From assembly GCA_023420415.1 (NCBI GenBank), contig JAEZWF010000012.1, forward strand, positions 186,001 through 250,000: 64,000 nt of DNA, written 5' to 3'. A program made the translations under genes and the position numbers. The notes beneath the pieces are model-generated. The model was not told where the DNA came from and did no database searches. It saw only the letters and a program-made list of their open reading frames with translations. This document shows positions 36,836 through 44,925 of the stretch, piece after piece (positions within the stretch are counted from its first letter, which is position 1; every line of letters starts with the position of its first letter). This DNA comes from Actinomycetes bacterium (GTDB lineage Bacteria; Actinomycetota; Actinomycetes; Actinomycetales; Dermatophilaceae).

Positions 36836-37833
36836 TGCCGACCAACCTCCCGGTCATGCTGCTGGTCGGGCTCGGCGCCATCTTCGTCGGCATCGTCGGA
36901 GTCGGTGTTGCTCTCGCCGGTTCGTCCACCTCAAAACGTCAGCGTCGTCTCGACGGACTCGAGCAGTACGTCGGCGCATCACGGTCCTCGGCCCGTGCCT
37001 CGGTCGCCACGAGCCCGAGTGCCATCTCCGAGAGCCTGATTGCCATGGGCGAACGGGTCATGGAGGGGCGGGAGTCGACCAGCAAGACCATGGCCCTGAT
37101 CACCCGGGCAGACCTCCCACTCCGCGCGGGGGAGTGGCTCGTGCTGAGGGTGGTCGCGGTCATCGTGTGCCTGGCTGCGGCCATCGTCCTGTTCGGTGGC
37201 GGTGTCATCGCGACCGGCCTCTCGGTCCTGGTCGGTGCGGCCGCAGGGCTGGTCCTTCCTTCACTCGTGCTCAAGTTCCTGGCGGGTCGCCGCGCCAAGA
37301 AGTTCGAGCGGCAGCTGCCACAGCTGCTGTTGCTGGCGGCAAGCAGCCTGTCCACCGGCTTCTCGCTGCCGCAGGCTCTCGATGCCGTGGCCAAGGACGC
37401 GCCCGAACCGTCGGCCAAGGAGTTCTCTCGTGCGCTGGCCGAGACGCGCATCGGTGCGGACATCGGGGACTCGCTCGATCGGCTCGGTGAGCGGATGGAC
37501 AGTGACAACATGCGGTGGACCGCGATGGCGATCCGGATCCAGCGACAGGTGGGCGGAAACCTCGCAGACACCCTGCGGACCACTGCCAAGACGCTGATGG
37601 AGCGTGAGGAACTCCGCCGTCACGTCAACGCCCTGGCCGCGGAAGGAAAGCTCTCCGCCTACATCCTCATCGCCCTGCCCATCTTTCTGTTCGGCTACCT
37701 GCTCAAGGTGAACCATGACTACATAGCTCTCCTGTGGTCGGGCTTCTTGGGCTGGTGCATGCTGGGCGGCGCGATCGTCGCCATGTGCATCGGCATCTTC
37801 TGGATGCGCAAGGTCGTGGAGGTGGAGTTCTGA
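36832..37833 (+). CDS. tadB: TadB-type inner-membrane platform protein
   Basis: 333 residues, GTG at 36832 (GTGA overlap) or ATG at 36835. N-terminal membrane segment, cytoplasmic T2SF domain (FERQLPQLLLLAASSLSTGFSLPQALD; MRWTAMAIRIQRQVGGNLADTL), and C-terminal hydrophobic segments (YILIALPIFLFGYLL, LGWCMLGGAIVAMCIGIFWM). With TadC it forms the platform for CpaF. It shares one base with tadC (TGATG). Confidence 0.9.
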   Translation: MMPTNLPVMLLVGLGAIFVGIVGVGVALAGSSTSKRQRRLDGLEQYVGASRSSARASVATSPSAISESLIAMGERVMEGRESTSKTMALITRADLPLRAGEWLVLRVVAVIVCLAAAIVLFGGGVIATGLSVLVGAAAGLVLPSLVLKFLAGRRAKKFERQLPQLLLLAASSLSTGFSLPQALDAVAKDAPEPSAKEFSRALAETRIGADIGDSLDRLGERMDSDNMRWTAMAIRIQRQVGGNLADTLRTTAKTLMEREELRRHVNALAAEGKLSAYILIALPIFLFGYLLKVNHDYIALLWSGFLGWCMLGGAIVAMCIGIFWMRKVVEVEF

Positions 37834-38741
37834 TGTTGCTGTACATCGGACTGGGTGCCATTGCCCTCGCCCTGGCAATAACGGTGCTGGCAGTCGGGGT
37901 CGGTTCCAGCCAGCCCGTGGGGGTCGCCAAGTCCTTGGCGATCATCGAACGTCAGGTGAGCGCCGACGAAGTCTCACGGGCGGATCTCCCACTGGTCGAA
38001 CGTGTCATCATCCCCCTCCTCGACCGGTTCCGAGCCCTCGCAGGACGGCTCTCGCCCAGCGGCCACATCGAAAAGCTCAGCCGACAGCTGGAGCTGGCAG
38101 GAAACCCGGGCACGTGGACACCGGAACGCATCATGGGGGCCAAGGGAGCGGGCCTTGTCGGTGGCGGCCTCCTGAGTCTGCTCTTCGGGGGCCTGTCGAT
38201 GCGCGGCCTCATGTTCGCCGCAGTGCTGGGCGTCTTCTGCTTCTTTGTTCCAAACATCCTCGTCTACAACGCCGGTCTCAAGCGGCAGGAAGAGCTCGGG
38301 AAGGGTTTGTCCAACGCCCTTGACATGCTCACCGTCTGTGTCGAAGCGGGCCAAGGCTTCGATGCCGCCATGCTGCAGGTTGCCCGTTCCGCCAAGGGGC
38401 CGGTCGCGGGTGAGTTCGCACGCGTCCTGTCGGAGATTCAGATCGGCAAGTCACGGGGCGACGCGTTCGTGGCGCTAGGACGTCGGACCTCGGACGCAGA
38501 CGTGAAGTCGTTTGTGACCGCCTTGGTTCAGGCCGACAGGCTGGGCCTGCCCATCGCCGGGGTGCTGCGCGAACAGTCGAACCAGATGCGGATTGCTCGA
38601 CGTCAGAAGGCCGAGGAGAAGGCGCAGAAAGTGCCGATCAAGATTCTCTTCCCGATGCTGTTCTGCATCTTCCCCGCACTGTTCATCGTCATCATCGGAC
38701 CGGGTGCGATCCGGATGATGGGGGCGTTCTCCGGGATGTGA
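37833..38741 (+). CDS. tadC: TadC-type inner-membrane platform protein
   Basis: 302 residues. N-terminal membrane segment (YIGLGAIALALAITVLAVGV), two central ones (about 95-140), T2SF domain (LSNALDMLTVCVEAGQGFDAAMLQVA; FVTALVQADRLGLPIAGVLREQSNQMRIARRQKAEE), and a last segment LFPMLFCIFPALFIVIIGPG. It is the last gene of the Tad operon. A prepilin peptidase gene (tadV/cpaA) is not found in the window. Confidence 0.9.
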   Translation: MLLYIGLGAIALALAITVLAVGVGSSQPVGVAKSLAIIERQVSADEVSRADLPLVERVIIPLLDRFRALAGRLSPSGHIEKLSRQLELAGNPGTWTPERIMGAKGAGLVGGGLLSLLFGGLSMRGLMFAAVLGVFCFFVPNILVYNAGLKRQEELGKGLSNALDMLTVCVEAGQGFDAAMLQVARSAKGPVAGEFARVLSEIQIGKSRGDAFVALGRRTSDADVKSFVTALVQADRLGLPIAGVLREQSNQMRIARRQKAEEKAQKVPIKILFPMLFCIFPALFIVIIGPGAIRMMGAFSGM

Positions 38742-38746
38742 CGACC

Positions 38747-38788
38747 CGCTCGTCGCGCCTTTCGAGGGCCTTCCCTCAGCGGCGAGCG
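38747..38788. terminator. Possible nested hairpin at the end of the Tad operon
   Basis: Outer arms 38747-38756 and 38779-38788 pair with one mismatch; inside, GAGGG (38764-38768) pairs with CCCTC (38773-38777). The right arms run into the 3' end of the minus-strand regulator gene. It may end both transcripts. Confidence 0.4.
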
Positions 38789-39426
38789 TGTCCGACGGCG
38801 TCGGTCTTGACCAGACCGAGCCGCAGGGCCGCCATCACGGCGGACGCGCGGTTGTGGGCGCCGAGCTTCTCGTAGACCTTCGACACGTGCGTCTTGACGG
38901 TCGACTCGCTCATGTAGAGCCGCTTCGCCACCGCCGCGATCGAGTCGCCGGCGACGAGCCGGTCGAGCACCTCGGACTCGCGCGGCGTCAGCCGTGGCTT
39001 GTCGCTGGAGTCCCTGCGCCGCAACGCTTCTGCGAGGCCGGTCGCCATGAACGCGTCAGGGGCCACAGCCGCCCGGCGCACGGCGGCGATGACCTCGTCC
39101 GACGGCGCCGACTTCAGGACGAGCGCCGACGCGCCGAGGTCGAGCGCCTCCAGCAGCGTCTCGTCGTCGTTGTGCATCGTCAGGACGACGATGCCAAGGC
39201 GCGGTGATGCCTCGCGAGCAGCACGGGCCAGCACCAAGCCGGACCCGTCGGGCATGGACACGTCCACGACGAGCACGTGGATGAGGTTGGCGGCCAGCAC
39301 CGCCTTGCCCTCCGCGATCCCTCCGGCCTGGCCGACCACGGCCAGGTCGTCCTCACTGTCGATCATCCGGCAGACGGCCTCACGCACGAGCGTGTGGTCG
39401 TCGATCACCACGACGTTGATGGTCAT
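38776..39426 (-). CDS. NarL/LuxR-family response regulator
   Basis: 216 residues from the ATG at 39426. Receiver: VVVIDDHTLVREAV, phospho-acceptor Asp in LVVDVSMPDGSG, LTMHNDDET, LVLKSAPSDEV. LuxR-type HTH: LTPRESEVLDRLVAGDSIAAVAKRLYMSESTVKTHVSKVYEKL. It overlaps the histidine kinase gene by four bases, so they are a pair. Convergent with tadC; regulation of the Tad genes is a natural but unproven inference. Confidence 0.9.
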   Translation of the reverse strand: MTINVVVIDDHTLVREAVCRMIDSEDDLAVVGQAGGIAEGKAVLAANLIHVLVVDVSMPDGSGLVLARAAREASPRLGIVVLTMHNDDETLLEALDLGASALVLKSAPSDEVIAAVRRAAVAPDAFMATGLAEALRRRDSSDKPRLTPRESEVLDRLVAGDSIAAVAKRLYMSESTVKTHVSKVYEKLGAHNRASAVMAALRLGLVKTDAVGHARR

Positions 39427-41036
39427 GACGGTTGGGGGATCCTTTCGTTGGAGAGCGTTGCGGACGATGCCGCCCCTCGTGCTCTCATGCGCATGCGGAC
39501 GATGATGCCAGTGCCCACCCGTGACTCGACGGTGATCTCTCCGCCCAGCCCCGCAAGTGGATTCTCGCTGAAGTCCCGGCTCGTCAACGAGCTGGTGCCG
39601 TTGTGCGACACCCACAGCTCTGCCTTCGGCGCTGCGACGTTGAGCCGCACCTCGACGTCGGTTGCGTCGAGGGAGTGCCGGGCGTCGGCGAGTACTCGCA
39701 GGAACAGCCGGTAGATCAGCACCTCGGTGTGTGCCGGCAACCGGAATCCGTTCTCCGTCAAGTGCATTCGCGTCGTGACGCCTGACGTTGAGCCGAAGTT
39801 CTGAAGGCGTGCCCCGATGAGGGCGCCAAGACCTGTGTCGGGTCGCACGGCGATCCGCAGGTCGGCGATGTGCAGCCGCAGGTCCGCCAGCACCCGCGAC
39901 ACCTCCTCGCGCAACCCGTCGAGGTCGGCGGCCATCGGCGACTCCTGCTTGCGGGCGGCGTGCCGCAGGGCGTCGATGTTGAAGCCCAGCGCGACCATCT
40001 CCTGTGCGATGCCGTCGTGCATCTCGCGGGCGAGCCGTTCGCGCTCCTCGAGCCCGGCCCGCTCACGGAGCGAGGCGAAGAGGACGGACAGGTCGATGTT
40101 GGTCGAATGCCGCGCGGCCACCTCGGCGGCCGCGGCCAGGTCGTCGTCGGTGAAGGGCGTCACCAGGGGACGGTCGGCCACGAGGACTCCGAGCCGCTCA
40201 CCGCTGTTGTTGGTCATGGGGACGGCGATGACCGACCGGCCCACGAGGTCGTCGGCCCAGTCCGTCTTGGTGGGCACCCCGTCGTGCCAGGCAGGTGCCA
40301 GCACCGACCCCGACTCGGTCGGGTCCGGCCACGGTGTCCGGTCAGCTCCGCGGATGGCCAGCGGCACGGCCGGGTCCGATCCGTAGCCGACGAGGATCGC
40401 GCTGCGGGTCGAACGCATCCGGGCGGCCAGGTCCTGCAAGGCCATCTCGGCCGACCCCGGGGCGTCGAACCCGGTCTCCAGGGTGTCGGCCAGCTCGTGC
40501 AGCCGCCGCAGGAGCAGGCCAGCCTCGGCCGCGTGGTTCGTCTCGACTGGCTCCAGGCTGTCTTCCTGCTCGCGGGACCAGGCGCCGAGCCAACCAAAGA
40601 GGAGCGCCAGCAACGATGCGAGCGCGATGAGCAGCAGCTCCAGCGGGGAGTTGTGGCCCAGGGCCCATGCCGTCACCAGCCCGGTGACGAGGCTGGTGAC
40701 GGCAGAGGCGATGGCCCCGCGCCGGTGGAACCGCAGACCCAGGTGGTAGGCCGGGATCAGCACCAGGGCCTTGGACCAGGCGCCTGCGTAGCCGGTGGCG
40801 ATCCCGGCGATGGCTGCACCGGTCAGCAACAGCACGAGCAGCTGGGCGCGCCGTGTCCGGTTGGTGGGTGGGCTCAGGTGGTTCAGGCCGGCCGCCGCGA
40901 GGTCCAGCACGAGGACGAGGAGGATCCACGGCAGCCCGGTGAGCAAGGTGTGGTCGACATAGGCGAGCAGTCCGGTCAGCAGGGCGAAGGCGAGTCGCAG
41001 GCGCGTGGAGACGGCAAGCTGGGGCAGCCAGCGCAT
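39423..41036 (-). CDS. Membrane histidine kinase (HisKA_3 type) with an unusual ATP-binding domain
   Basis: 537 residues from the ATG at 41036, preceded by AGAGAGGGGTG. Five or so membrane segments (about 15-140), a GAF-like domain, then ERERLAREMHDGIAQEMVALGFNIDAL with the phospho-His near 338. The catalytic domain departs from the family: where EALTNVxKHA is expected it has RLFLRVLADARHSL, and the D-x-G-x-G loop is replaced by SHNGTSS; only LGGEITVESRVGTGI fits. It may bind ATP poorly or act mainly as a phosphatase. Coupled to the response regulator and divergent from comF. Confidence 0.8.
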   Translation of the reverse strand: MRWLPQLAVSTRLRLAFALLTGLLAYVDHTLLTGLPWILLVLVLDLAAAGLNHLSPPTNRTRRAQLLVLLLTGAAIAGIATGYAGAWSKALVLIPAYHLGLRFHRRGAIASAVTSLVTGLVTAWALGHNSPLELLLIALASLLALLFGWLGAWSREQEDSLEPVETNHAAEAGLLLRRLHELADTLETGFDAPGSAEMALQDLAARMRSTRSAILVGYGSDPAVPLAIRGADRTPWPDPTESGSVLAPAWHDGVPTKTDWADDLVGRSVIAVPMTNNSGERLGVLVADRPLVTPFTDDDLAAAAEVAARHSTNIDLSVLFASLRERAGLEERERLAREMHDGIAQEMVALGFNIDALRHAARKQESPMAADLDGLREEVSRVLADLRLHIADLRIAVRPDTGLGALIGARLQNFGSTSGVTTRMHLTENGFRLPAHTEVLIYRLFLRVLADARHSLDATDVEVRLNVAAPKAELWVSHNGTSSLTSRDFSENPLAGLGGEITVESRVGTGIIVRMRMRARGAASSATLSNERIPQPS

Positions 41037-41065
41037 CCGCTCACCCCTCTCTGACCCGCGCAGCG

Positions 41066-41103
41066 TTGTCCACAAGGCGAGGCACAGCGTAGTCGTGTCC
41101 ACA
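41066..41103. promoter_or_regulatory. Two DnaA-box-like sequences between the kinase gene and comF
   Basis: TTGTCCACA (41066-41074) is identical to the actinobacterial DnaA box; GTGTCCACA (41095-41103) differs from it in one base. They are 29 bp apart in the 118-base divergent gap between 41036 and 41155. Function as DnaA sites is inferred only. Confidence 0.4.
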
Positions 41104-41154
41104 GGTGCGGGCGGGCAAATCGACGGCTTCCCGCGCGAACGCAACCATCTCGTC

Positions 41155-41949
41155 ATGTTTGCACCGATACATCCCGCGATGCACGCATCGCTCACCCAGC
41201 CGCTGCGAGCGCTCGCCGAGCTGGCCGTGCCGTCGTCGTGTGCCGCCTGCCGCGAGCCCGGTCCCGCCGTGTGTCAGCGGTGCGCCGCGGACGCCAACGC
41301 GGCGTTGTGGGCCGGGGGGCCTCGCGAGTCCAGCCCGGACCCTCGCCCGCCGGGCCTGCCGCTGGTCACCTCGACGGGCAGGTATGCCGGTGCGCTGGCT
41401 CGCGTGGTCGCCGCCGTCAAGGACGAGGACCGTCGCGACCTCGTGGACCCCTTGGGCGTCCTGCTCGCCGAGGCGGTCGACGCCACTTTGGCCGCATGGC
41501 CCGCGGCCGGGACGGCGTGGCGGCGCCAGAGCGGTCCGGTCCTCGTCGTGCCCGTGCCGTCGTCGCGTGCTGCTCGCCGGCGACGCGGCGACGCCCCGAT
41601 GAGGCTGCTGGCCGGACGGGCCGTGCGTGACTACGCGCCCACCGAGGTCATGCTCGCCGACGTGCTGCGCCCTCGTCGGCGCGTGGCAGACCAGGCGGGC
41701 CTGTCCGCAGTCCAGCGCGCCGTCAACCTCGAGCACTCCATGCAGGTCTCGGCGCGGTGGCAGCACGCCCTGCCCGGCGCGGTGTGCGTGGTCGTCGATG
41801 ACGTGCTCACCACCGGCGCCACCCTGGTCGAGGCGACCCGGGCGCTGACCCGGGCGGGCGCAGTCGAGGTGCGGTGCGCCGTCGTCTGCGCCACCCAGCG
41901 ACGCCACCGGACGTCCGCTCCCAGCCCGCACTCGGCATACTCACGGTAA
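41155..41949 (+). CDS. comF: ComF-family phosphoribosyltransferase-like protein
   Basis: 264 residues from the ATG at 41155; an ATG at 41179 is also possible. N-terminal zinc motif (CAACREPGPAVCQRC), the ComF core (GRYAGALARVVAAVKDEDRRDL) and the phosphoribosyl pyrophosphate loop CVVVDDVLTTGATLVEATRALTRAG. In competent bacteria ComF helps DNA uptake; many non-competent actinobacteria keep it next to lpqB and hpf. It lies just downstream of the Tad island. Confidence 0.85.
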   Translation: MFAPIHPAMHASLTQPLRALAELAVPSSCAACREPGPAVCQRCAADANAALWAGGPRESSPDPRPPGLPLVTSTGRYAGALARVVAAVKDEDRRDLVDPLGVLLAEAVDATLAAWPAAGTAWRRQSGPVLVVPVPSSRAARRRRGDAPMRLLAGRAVRDYAPTEVMLADVLRPRRRVADQAGLSAVQRAVNLEHSMQVSARWQHALPGAVCVVVDDVLTTGATLVEATRALTRAGAVEVRCAVVCATQRRHRTSAPSPHSAYSR

Positions 41950-41990
41950 ACGTTGGGTCAGGCCGTCTGTCGCAACGAGCCCCGGTGGTC

Positions 41991-42002
41991 TACCGTCGGT
42001 TC
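41991..42002 (+). promoter_or_regulatory. Candidate leaderless promoter -10 in the hpf leader
   Basis: TACCGT (41991-41996) followed by six bases and an ATG at 42003, the same geometry as other leaderless starts here. The transcript would then contain the 40-codon frame at 42003 and the hpf gene. Confidence 0.4.
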
Positions 42003-42125
42003 ATGGCCCCTCTGGCCCGTGTGCAGGACACGACTCCAGGGCGCCTCGGACCCGGTCCGAACGGCGCCCTGTCGAGCAGGGCGGGGCGGTCCACGGGTGA
42101 CGCCGGGAGGTGGTGCCGCGGTTGA
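42003..42125 (+). CDS. Possible 40-residue leader peptide upstream of hpf
   Basis: A short frame beginning at the ATG expected as leaderless start: MAPLARVQDTTPGRLGPG at its N-terminus, ending GDAGRWCRG. It covers a strong hairpin (42038-42070). Composition is unremarkable and homology unknown. Either a translated leader that senses ribosome state, or chance. Confidence 0.25.
   Translation: MAPLARVQDTTPGRLGPGPNGALSSRAGRSTGDAGRWCRG
42038..42070 (+). other. Two-tier hairpin in the hpf leader
   Basis: AGGGCGCC (42038-42045) pairs perfectly with GGCGCCCT (42063-42070), and within it CGGAC (42047-42051) pairs with GTCCG (42055-42059). A smaller hairpin, GGGGTG/CACCCC, follows near 42130-42144. 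They may regulate hpf. Confidence 0.4.
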
Positions 42126-42179
42126 AACGGGGTGTGCCACCCCAACCTGCCAACACCACCGAACCCCATGGAGGACACC

Positions 42180-42833
42180 GTGGAAATTGTCGTCACCGGA
42201 CGCCACATGCAGGTCTCCGATCGATTCCGTGACCACCTCGACGAGAAGCTCTCGAAGGTGCCGCAGCTCGCCCCGCGCGTGCAGAGGATCGACGTCGTGG
42301 TCAGTCACGAGCCGAACCGCCGCCAGGCCAAGGCCTGCGAACGGGTCGAGATCACCTGCCACGTGAAGGGGCCCGTGGTCCGGGCCGAGGCGTGCCTCGA
42401 CGACAAGTACGCCGCGCTCGACGTGGCCCTCGACAAGCTCATGGAGCGATTGCGCCGCGCCCAGGACCGGCGCAGGGTGCACCGCGGTCGCCGCACGCCC
42501 GAGTCGGTGGCGTTCGCGACGGCGCGCAGCAACGGCGCCGGTGACCTGGACGCCGTCTCCGAGAACCACGACCACGACAGCCAGCCGCTCGACGACGAGA
42601 AGTTCGGGGCGCAGGGCAACTCGCCGATCGAGGTGCGCGAGAAGGTCCACGCCAGTGCACCGATGGCCCTCGACGACGCCGTGCGCGAGATGGAGCTCGT
42701 GGGTCACGACTTCTTCCTCTACTACGACCAGGAGACGGGCCAGCCCAGCGTCGTCTACCGGCGGCGCGGGTGGTCCTACGGAGTCATCCACCTCGATGTG
42801 GAGAGCGCCGACGTCACCGAACGGGTCTCCTGA
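42180..42833 (+). CDS. hpf: Ribosome hibernation promoting factor, long form
   Basis: 217 residues from the GTG at 42180: GGAGG ends five bases before it, and the upstream in-frame ATG at 42168 lies inside that ribosome site. N-terminal ribosome-binding domain: VEIVVTGRHMQVSDRFRDHLDEKLSKV, DVVVSHEPNRRQAKACERVEIT. C-terminal dimerisation domain: VREKVHASAPMALDDAVREMELVGHDFFLYYDQETGQPSVVYRRRGWSYGVIHL. Long HPF pairs ribosomes into 100S dimers in stationary phase. Position between comF and secA is the usual one. Confidence 0.93.
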   Translation: MEIVVTGRHMQVSDRFRDHLDEKLSKVPQLAPRVQRIDVVVSHEPNRRQAKACERVEITCHVKGPVVRAEACLDDKYAALDVALDKLMERLRRAQDRRRVHRGRRTPESVAFATARSNGAGDLDAVSENHDHDSQPLDDEKFGAQGNSPIEVREKVHASAPMALDDAVREMELVGHDFFLYYDQETGQPSVVYRRRGWSYGVIHLDVESADVTERVS

Positions 42834-42981
42834 CGGGTTACTCGCAGACGTCCACTGAACCCCTGCCACCCGCGGTGGTGACGGCGTGCCCGACCATTCC
42901 CGGGACGAGCACGGCGAAAGTCGTACTCCGCCGTCACCGCCGCGTGACAAGATGACCGGCGTGAGGGAGCAAGGGGAAGAG

Positions 42982-43656
42982 GTGTCTGGCGATCTGATCA
43001 GAGTGGTGATCGCCGACGACCACGTGCTGTACCGACGGGGTCTGCAGATGGTCGTGTCGCAGGACGACGACATCGACATCGTGGGGGAGGCAGGGGACGG
43101 CAAGGAGGCGGTCGACCGCACCGTCGAGCTGTTGCCCGACGTCGTGCTGATGGACGTGCGTATGCCGCACACGTCCGGCATCGAGGCCTGCGCCCGCATC
43201 AAGGAGCTCGTGCCCACGACCAAGATCATCATGCTGACGATGTCGGACGAGGAGTCCGACCTCTACGAAGCCGTCAAGGCCGGCGCCAACGGCTACCTGC
43301 TCAAGGACGTGCCGGGGGAGGAGATCGCCGACGGCATCCGTGCGGTGCACAACGGTGACTCGCTGATCTCCCCGTCGATGGCCTCGAAGCTGCTGGCCGA
43401 GTTCGCGCTGATGAGCCGTCGGCAGAGCGACCGTCCCACGGCCGTCGACGCGCCGCGCCTGACCGAGCGCGAGCTCGAGGTGCTGCGCCTCGTCGCCCGC
43501 GGCCTGGCCAACAAGGAGATCGCCTCGGAGCTGTTCATCTCCGAGAACACCGTCAAGAACCACGTCCGCAACATCCTCGAGAAGCTCCAGCTCCACTCGC
43601 GGATGGAGGCGGCGATGTATGCCGTCCGCGAGAACCTCCTCGAACCGGACGAATGA
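42982..43656 (+). CDS. NarL/LuxR-family orphan response regulator
   Basis: 224 residues from the GTG at 42982, preceded by AAGGGGAAGAG; other starts (42952, 42961) lack a ribosome site. Receiver: RVVIADDHVLYRRGLQMVVSQ, acceptor Asp in VVLMDVRMPHTSG, LTMSDEESD, LLKDVPGEEI. HTH: LTERELEVLRLVARGLANKEIASELFISENTVKNHVRNILEKLQ. No kinase gene next to it. The gene shares ATGA with the downstream YcaQ-type gene. It carries TATGCCG words in two different frames (Arg-Met-Pro near 43159; Tyr-Ala near 43617). Confidence 0.92.
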   Translation: MSGDLIRVVIADDHVLYRRGLQMVVSQDDDIDIVGEAGDGKEAVDRTVELLPDVVLMDVRMPHTSGIEACARIKELVPTTKIIMLTMSDEESDLYEAVKAGANGYLLKDVPGEEIADGIRAVHNGDSLISPSMASKLLAEFALMSRRQSDRPTAVDAPRLTERELEVLRLVARGLANKEIASELFISENTVKNHVRNILEKLQLHSRMEAAMYAVRENLLEPDE

Positions 43657-44870
43657 CGGGGCCCGCACCCGTCCGACTCACCACGGCCCAGGCCCGGCGC
43701 ATCGCGCTCGCGGCCCAGGGCTTCCTCGGCCCGCGCCCGGCTCCGGGCGAGGCGACCATGCGCCACATCCAGCGGGTGGTCGACCGGGTGCAGGTCGTGC
43801 AGATCGACAGCGTCAACGTCCTCGCGCGCAGCCAGTACCTCCCCTTCTTCTCCCGCCTCGGTCCCTACGACACGGCGTTGCTCGACCGGGCCCGTGACCG
43901 TGCGCCGCGCCGGCTCGTCGAGTACTGGGCGCACGAGGCGTCGCTCGTTCCACCCACGACCTGGCCGTTGCTCGACTTCCGCATGCAGCGCGCCCACGCC
44001 GACGCCTGGGGTGGCATGCAGGCCGTCGCGCGCAACCACCCCGAGCTCGTCGAGGCCGTCTTCGCTGAGGTGGAGCGTCGGGGACCGATCACCTCGCGCC
44101 AGCTCGAGGCGGCCCTCGAGCACGACCTGCCGCGCGCCAAGGACAACTGGGGCTGGAACTGGTCTCTGGTCAAGAACGCCCTCGAGCACCTCTTCTGGGG
44201 TGGCCGCATCACCTCTGCGGGGCGCACCAGCCAGTTCGAGCGCCGGTATGCCGCGTTGTCCCGTGTGCTCCCGCGTCCCGTCCTGGGCGTGGCCGAGCGG
44301 GCGGAGGACCGCCCGCTCCATGAGGTGGCCTTCCGCGAGCTGATCCGGCTCTCGGCGCGCGCGCACGGTGTCGGCACCGAGCAGTGCCTGCGTGACTACC
44401 TCCGGCTCAAGCCTGAGCAGGCGAGGCCCGCGATCGAGTCGCTCGTGGCCGAGGGGGCGCTCGTGCCGGCCACGATCGAGGGGTGGCGCCGCCCGGCATA
44501 CCTCGACCCGCTCGCCCGCCGACCGCGAAAGGTGCACGCGCAGGCGCTGCTCAGCCCGTTCGACTCACTCATCTGGCAACGCGACCGGACGGCCGCCTTG
44601 TTCGGGTTCGACTACCGGCTGGAGATCTACGTGCCCGCCGACAAGCGGGTGCACGGCTACTACGTCCTGCCGTTCCTCTTCGGTGAGCGCCTCGTCGCGC
44701 GCTGCGACCTCAAGGCCGACCGCGTGGCCGGGGTGCTGCGGGTGCACACGGTCCACTGGGAGCCGGGCGCGCCGCCCGAGGCGCGACCGGCGCTCGAGGC
44801 CGAGCTGGAGACCATGGCCGCCTGGCTCGGACTCACCGGCGTCCAGGGTGTGGTGGCGGGATCTCGCTGA
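43653..44870 (+). CDS. YcaQ/AlkX-type winged-helix DNA glycosylase
   Basis: 405 residues. Winged-helix family (HTH_42) that unhooks interstrand crosslinks or removes bulky alkyl adducts. The catalytic QxD is in VQIDSVNVLARSQYLPFFSRLGPYD; WAHEASLVPPTTWPLLDFRM and AQALLSPFDSLIWQRDRTAALFGFDYRLEIYVPADKRVHGYYVLPFL are family signatures. Translationally coupled (ATGA) to the response regulator. Confidence 0.85.
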   Translation: MTGPAPVRLTTAQARRIALAAQGFLGPRPAPGEATMRHIQRVVDRVQVVQIDSVNVLARSQYLPFFSRLGPYDTALLDRARDRAPRRLVEYWAHEASLVPPTTWPLLDFRMQRAHADAWGGMQAVARNHPELVEAVFAEVERRGPITSRQLEAALEHDLPRAKDNWGWNWSLVKNALEHLFWGGRITSAGRTSQFERRYAALSRVLPRPVLGVAERAEDRPLHEVAFRELIRLSARAHGVGTEQCLRDYLRLKPEQARPAIESLVAEGALVPATIEGWRRPAYLDPLARRPRKVHAQALLSPFDSLIWQRDRTAALFGFDYRLEIYVPADKRVHGYYVLPFLFGERLVARCDLKADRVAGVLRVHTVHWEPGAPPEARPALEAELETMAAWLGLTGVQGVVAGSR

Positions 44871-44913
44871 CGGGTGGCGGTTTCGCTCGTGTTCGGCCGG
44901 TCTGGCTGGCAGA

Positions 44914-44925
44914 TAGCGTGCGACC
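44914..44925 (+). promoter_or_regulatory. Candidate -10 of a leaderless promoter for the MFS gene
   Basis: TAGCGT (44914-44919), six bases, GTG at 44926. No ribosome site is visible. Confidence 0.5.

Noticed and set aside
33475..38741. A general type II secretion system
   Set aside because: Flp pilins, TadE/TadG, CpaB and CpaE partners, and short TadB/TadC proteins mark it as Tad; no T2SS pseudopilins or other T2SS proteins are present.
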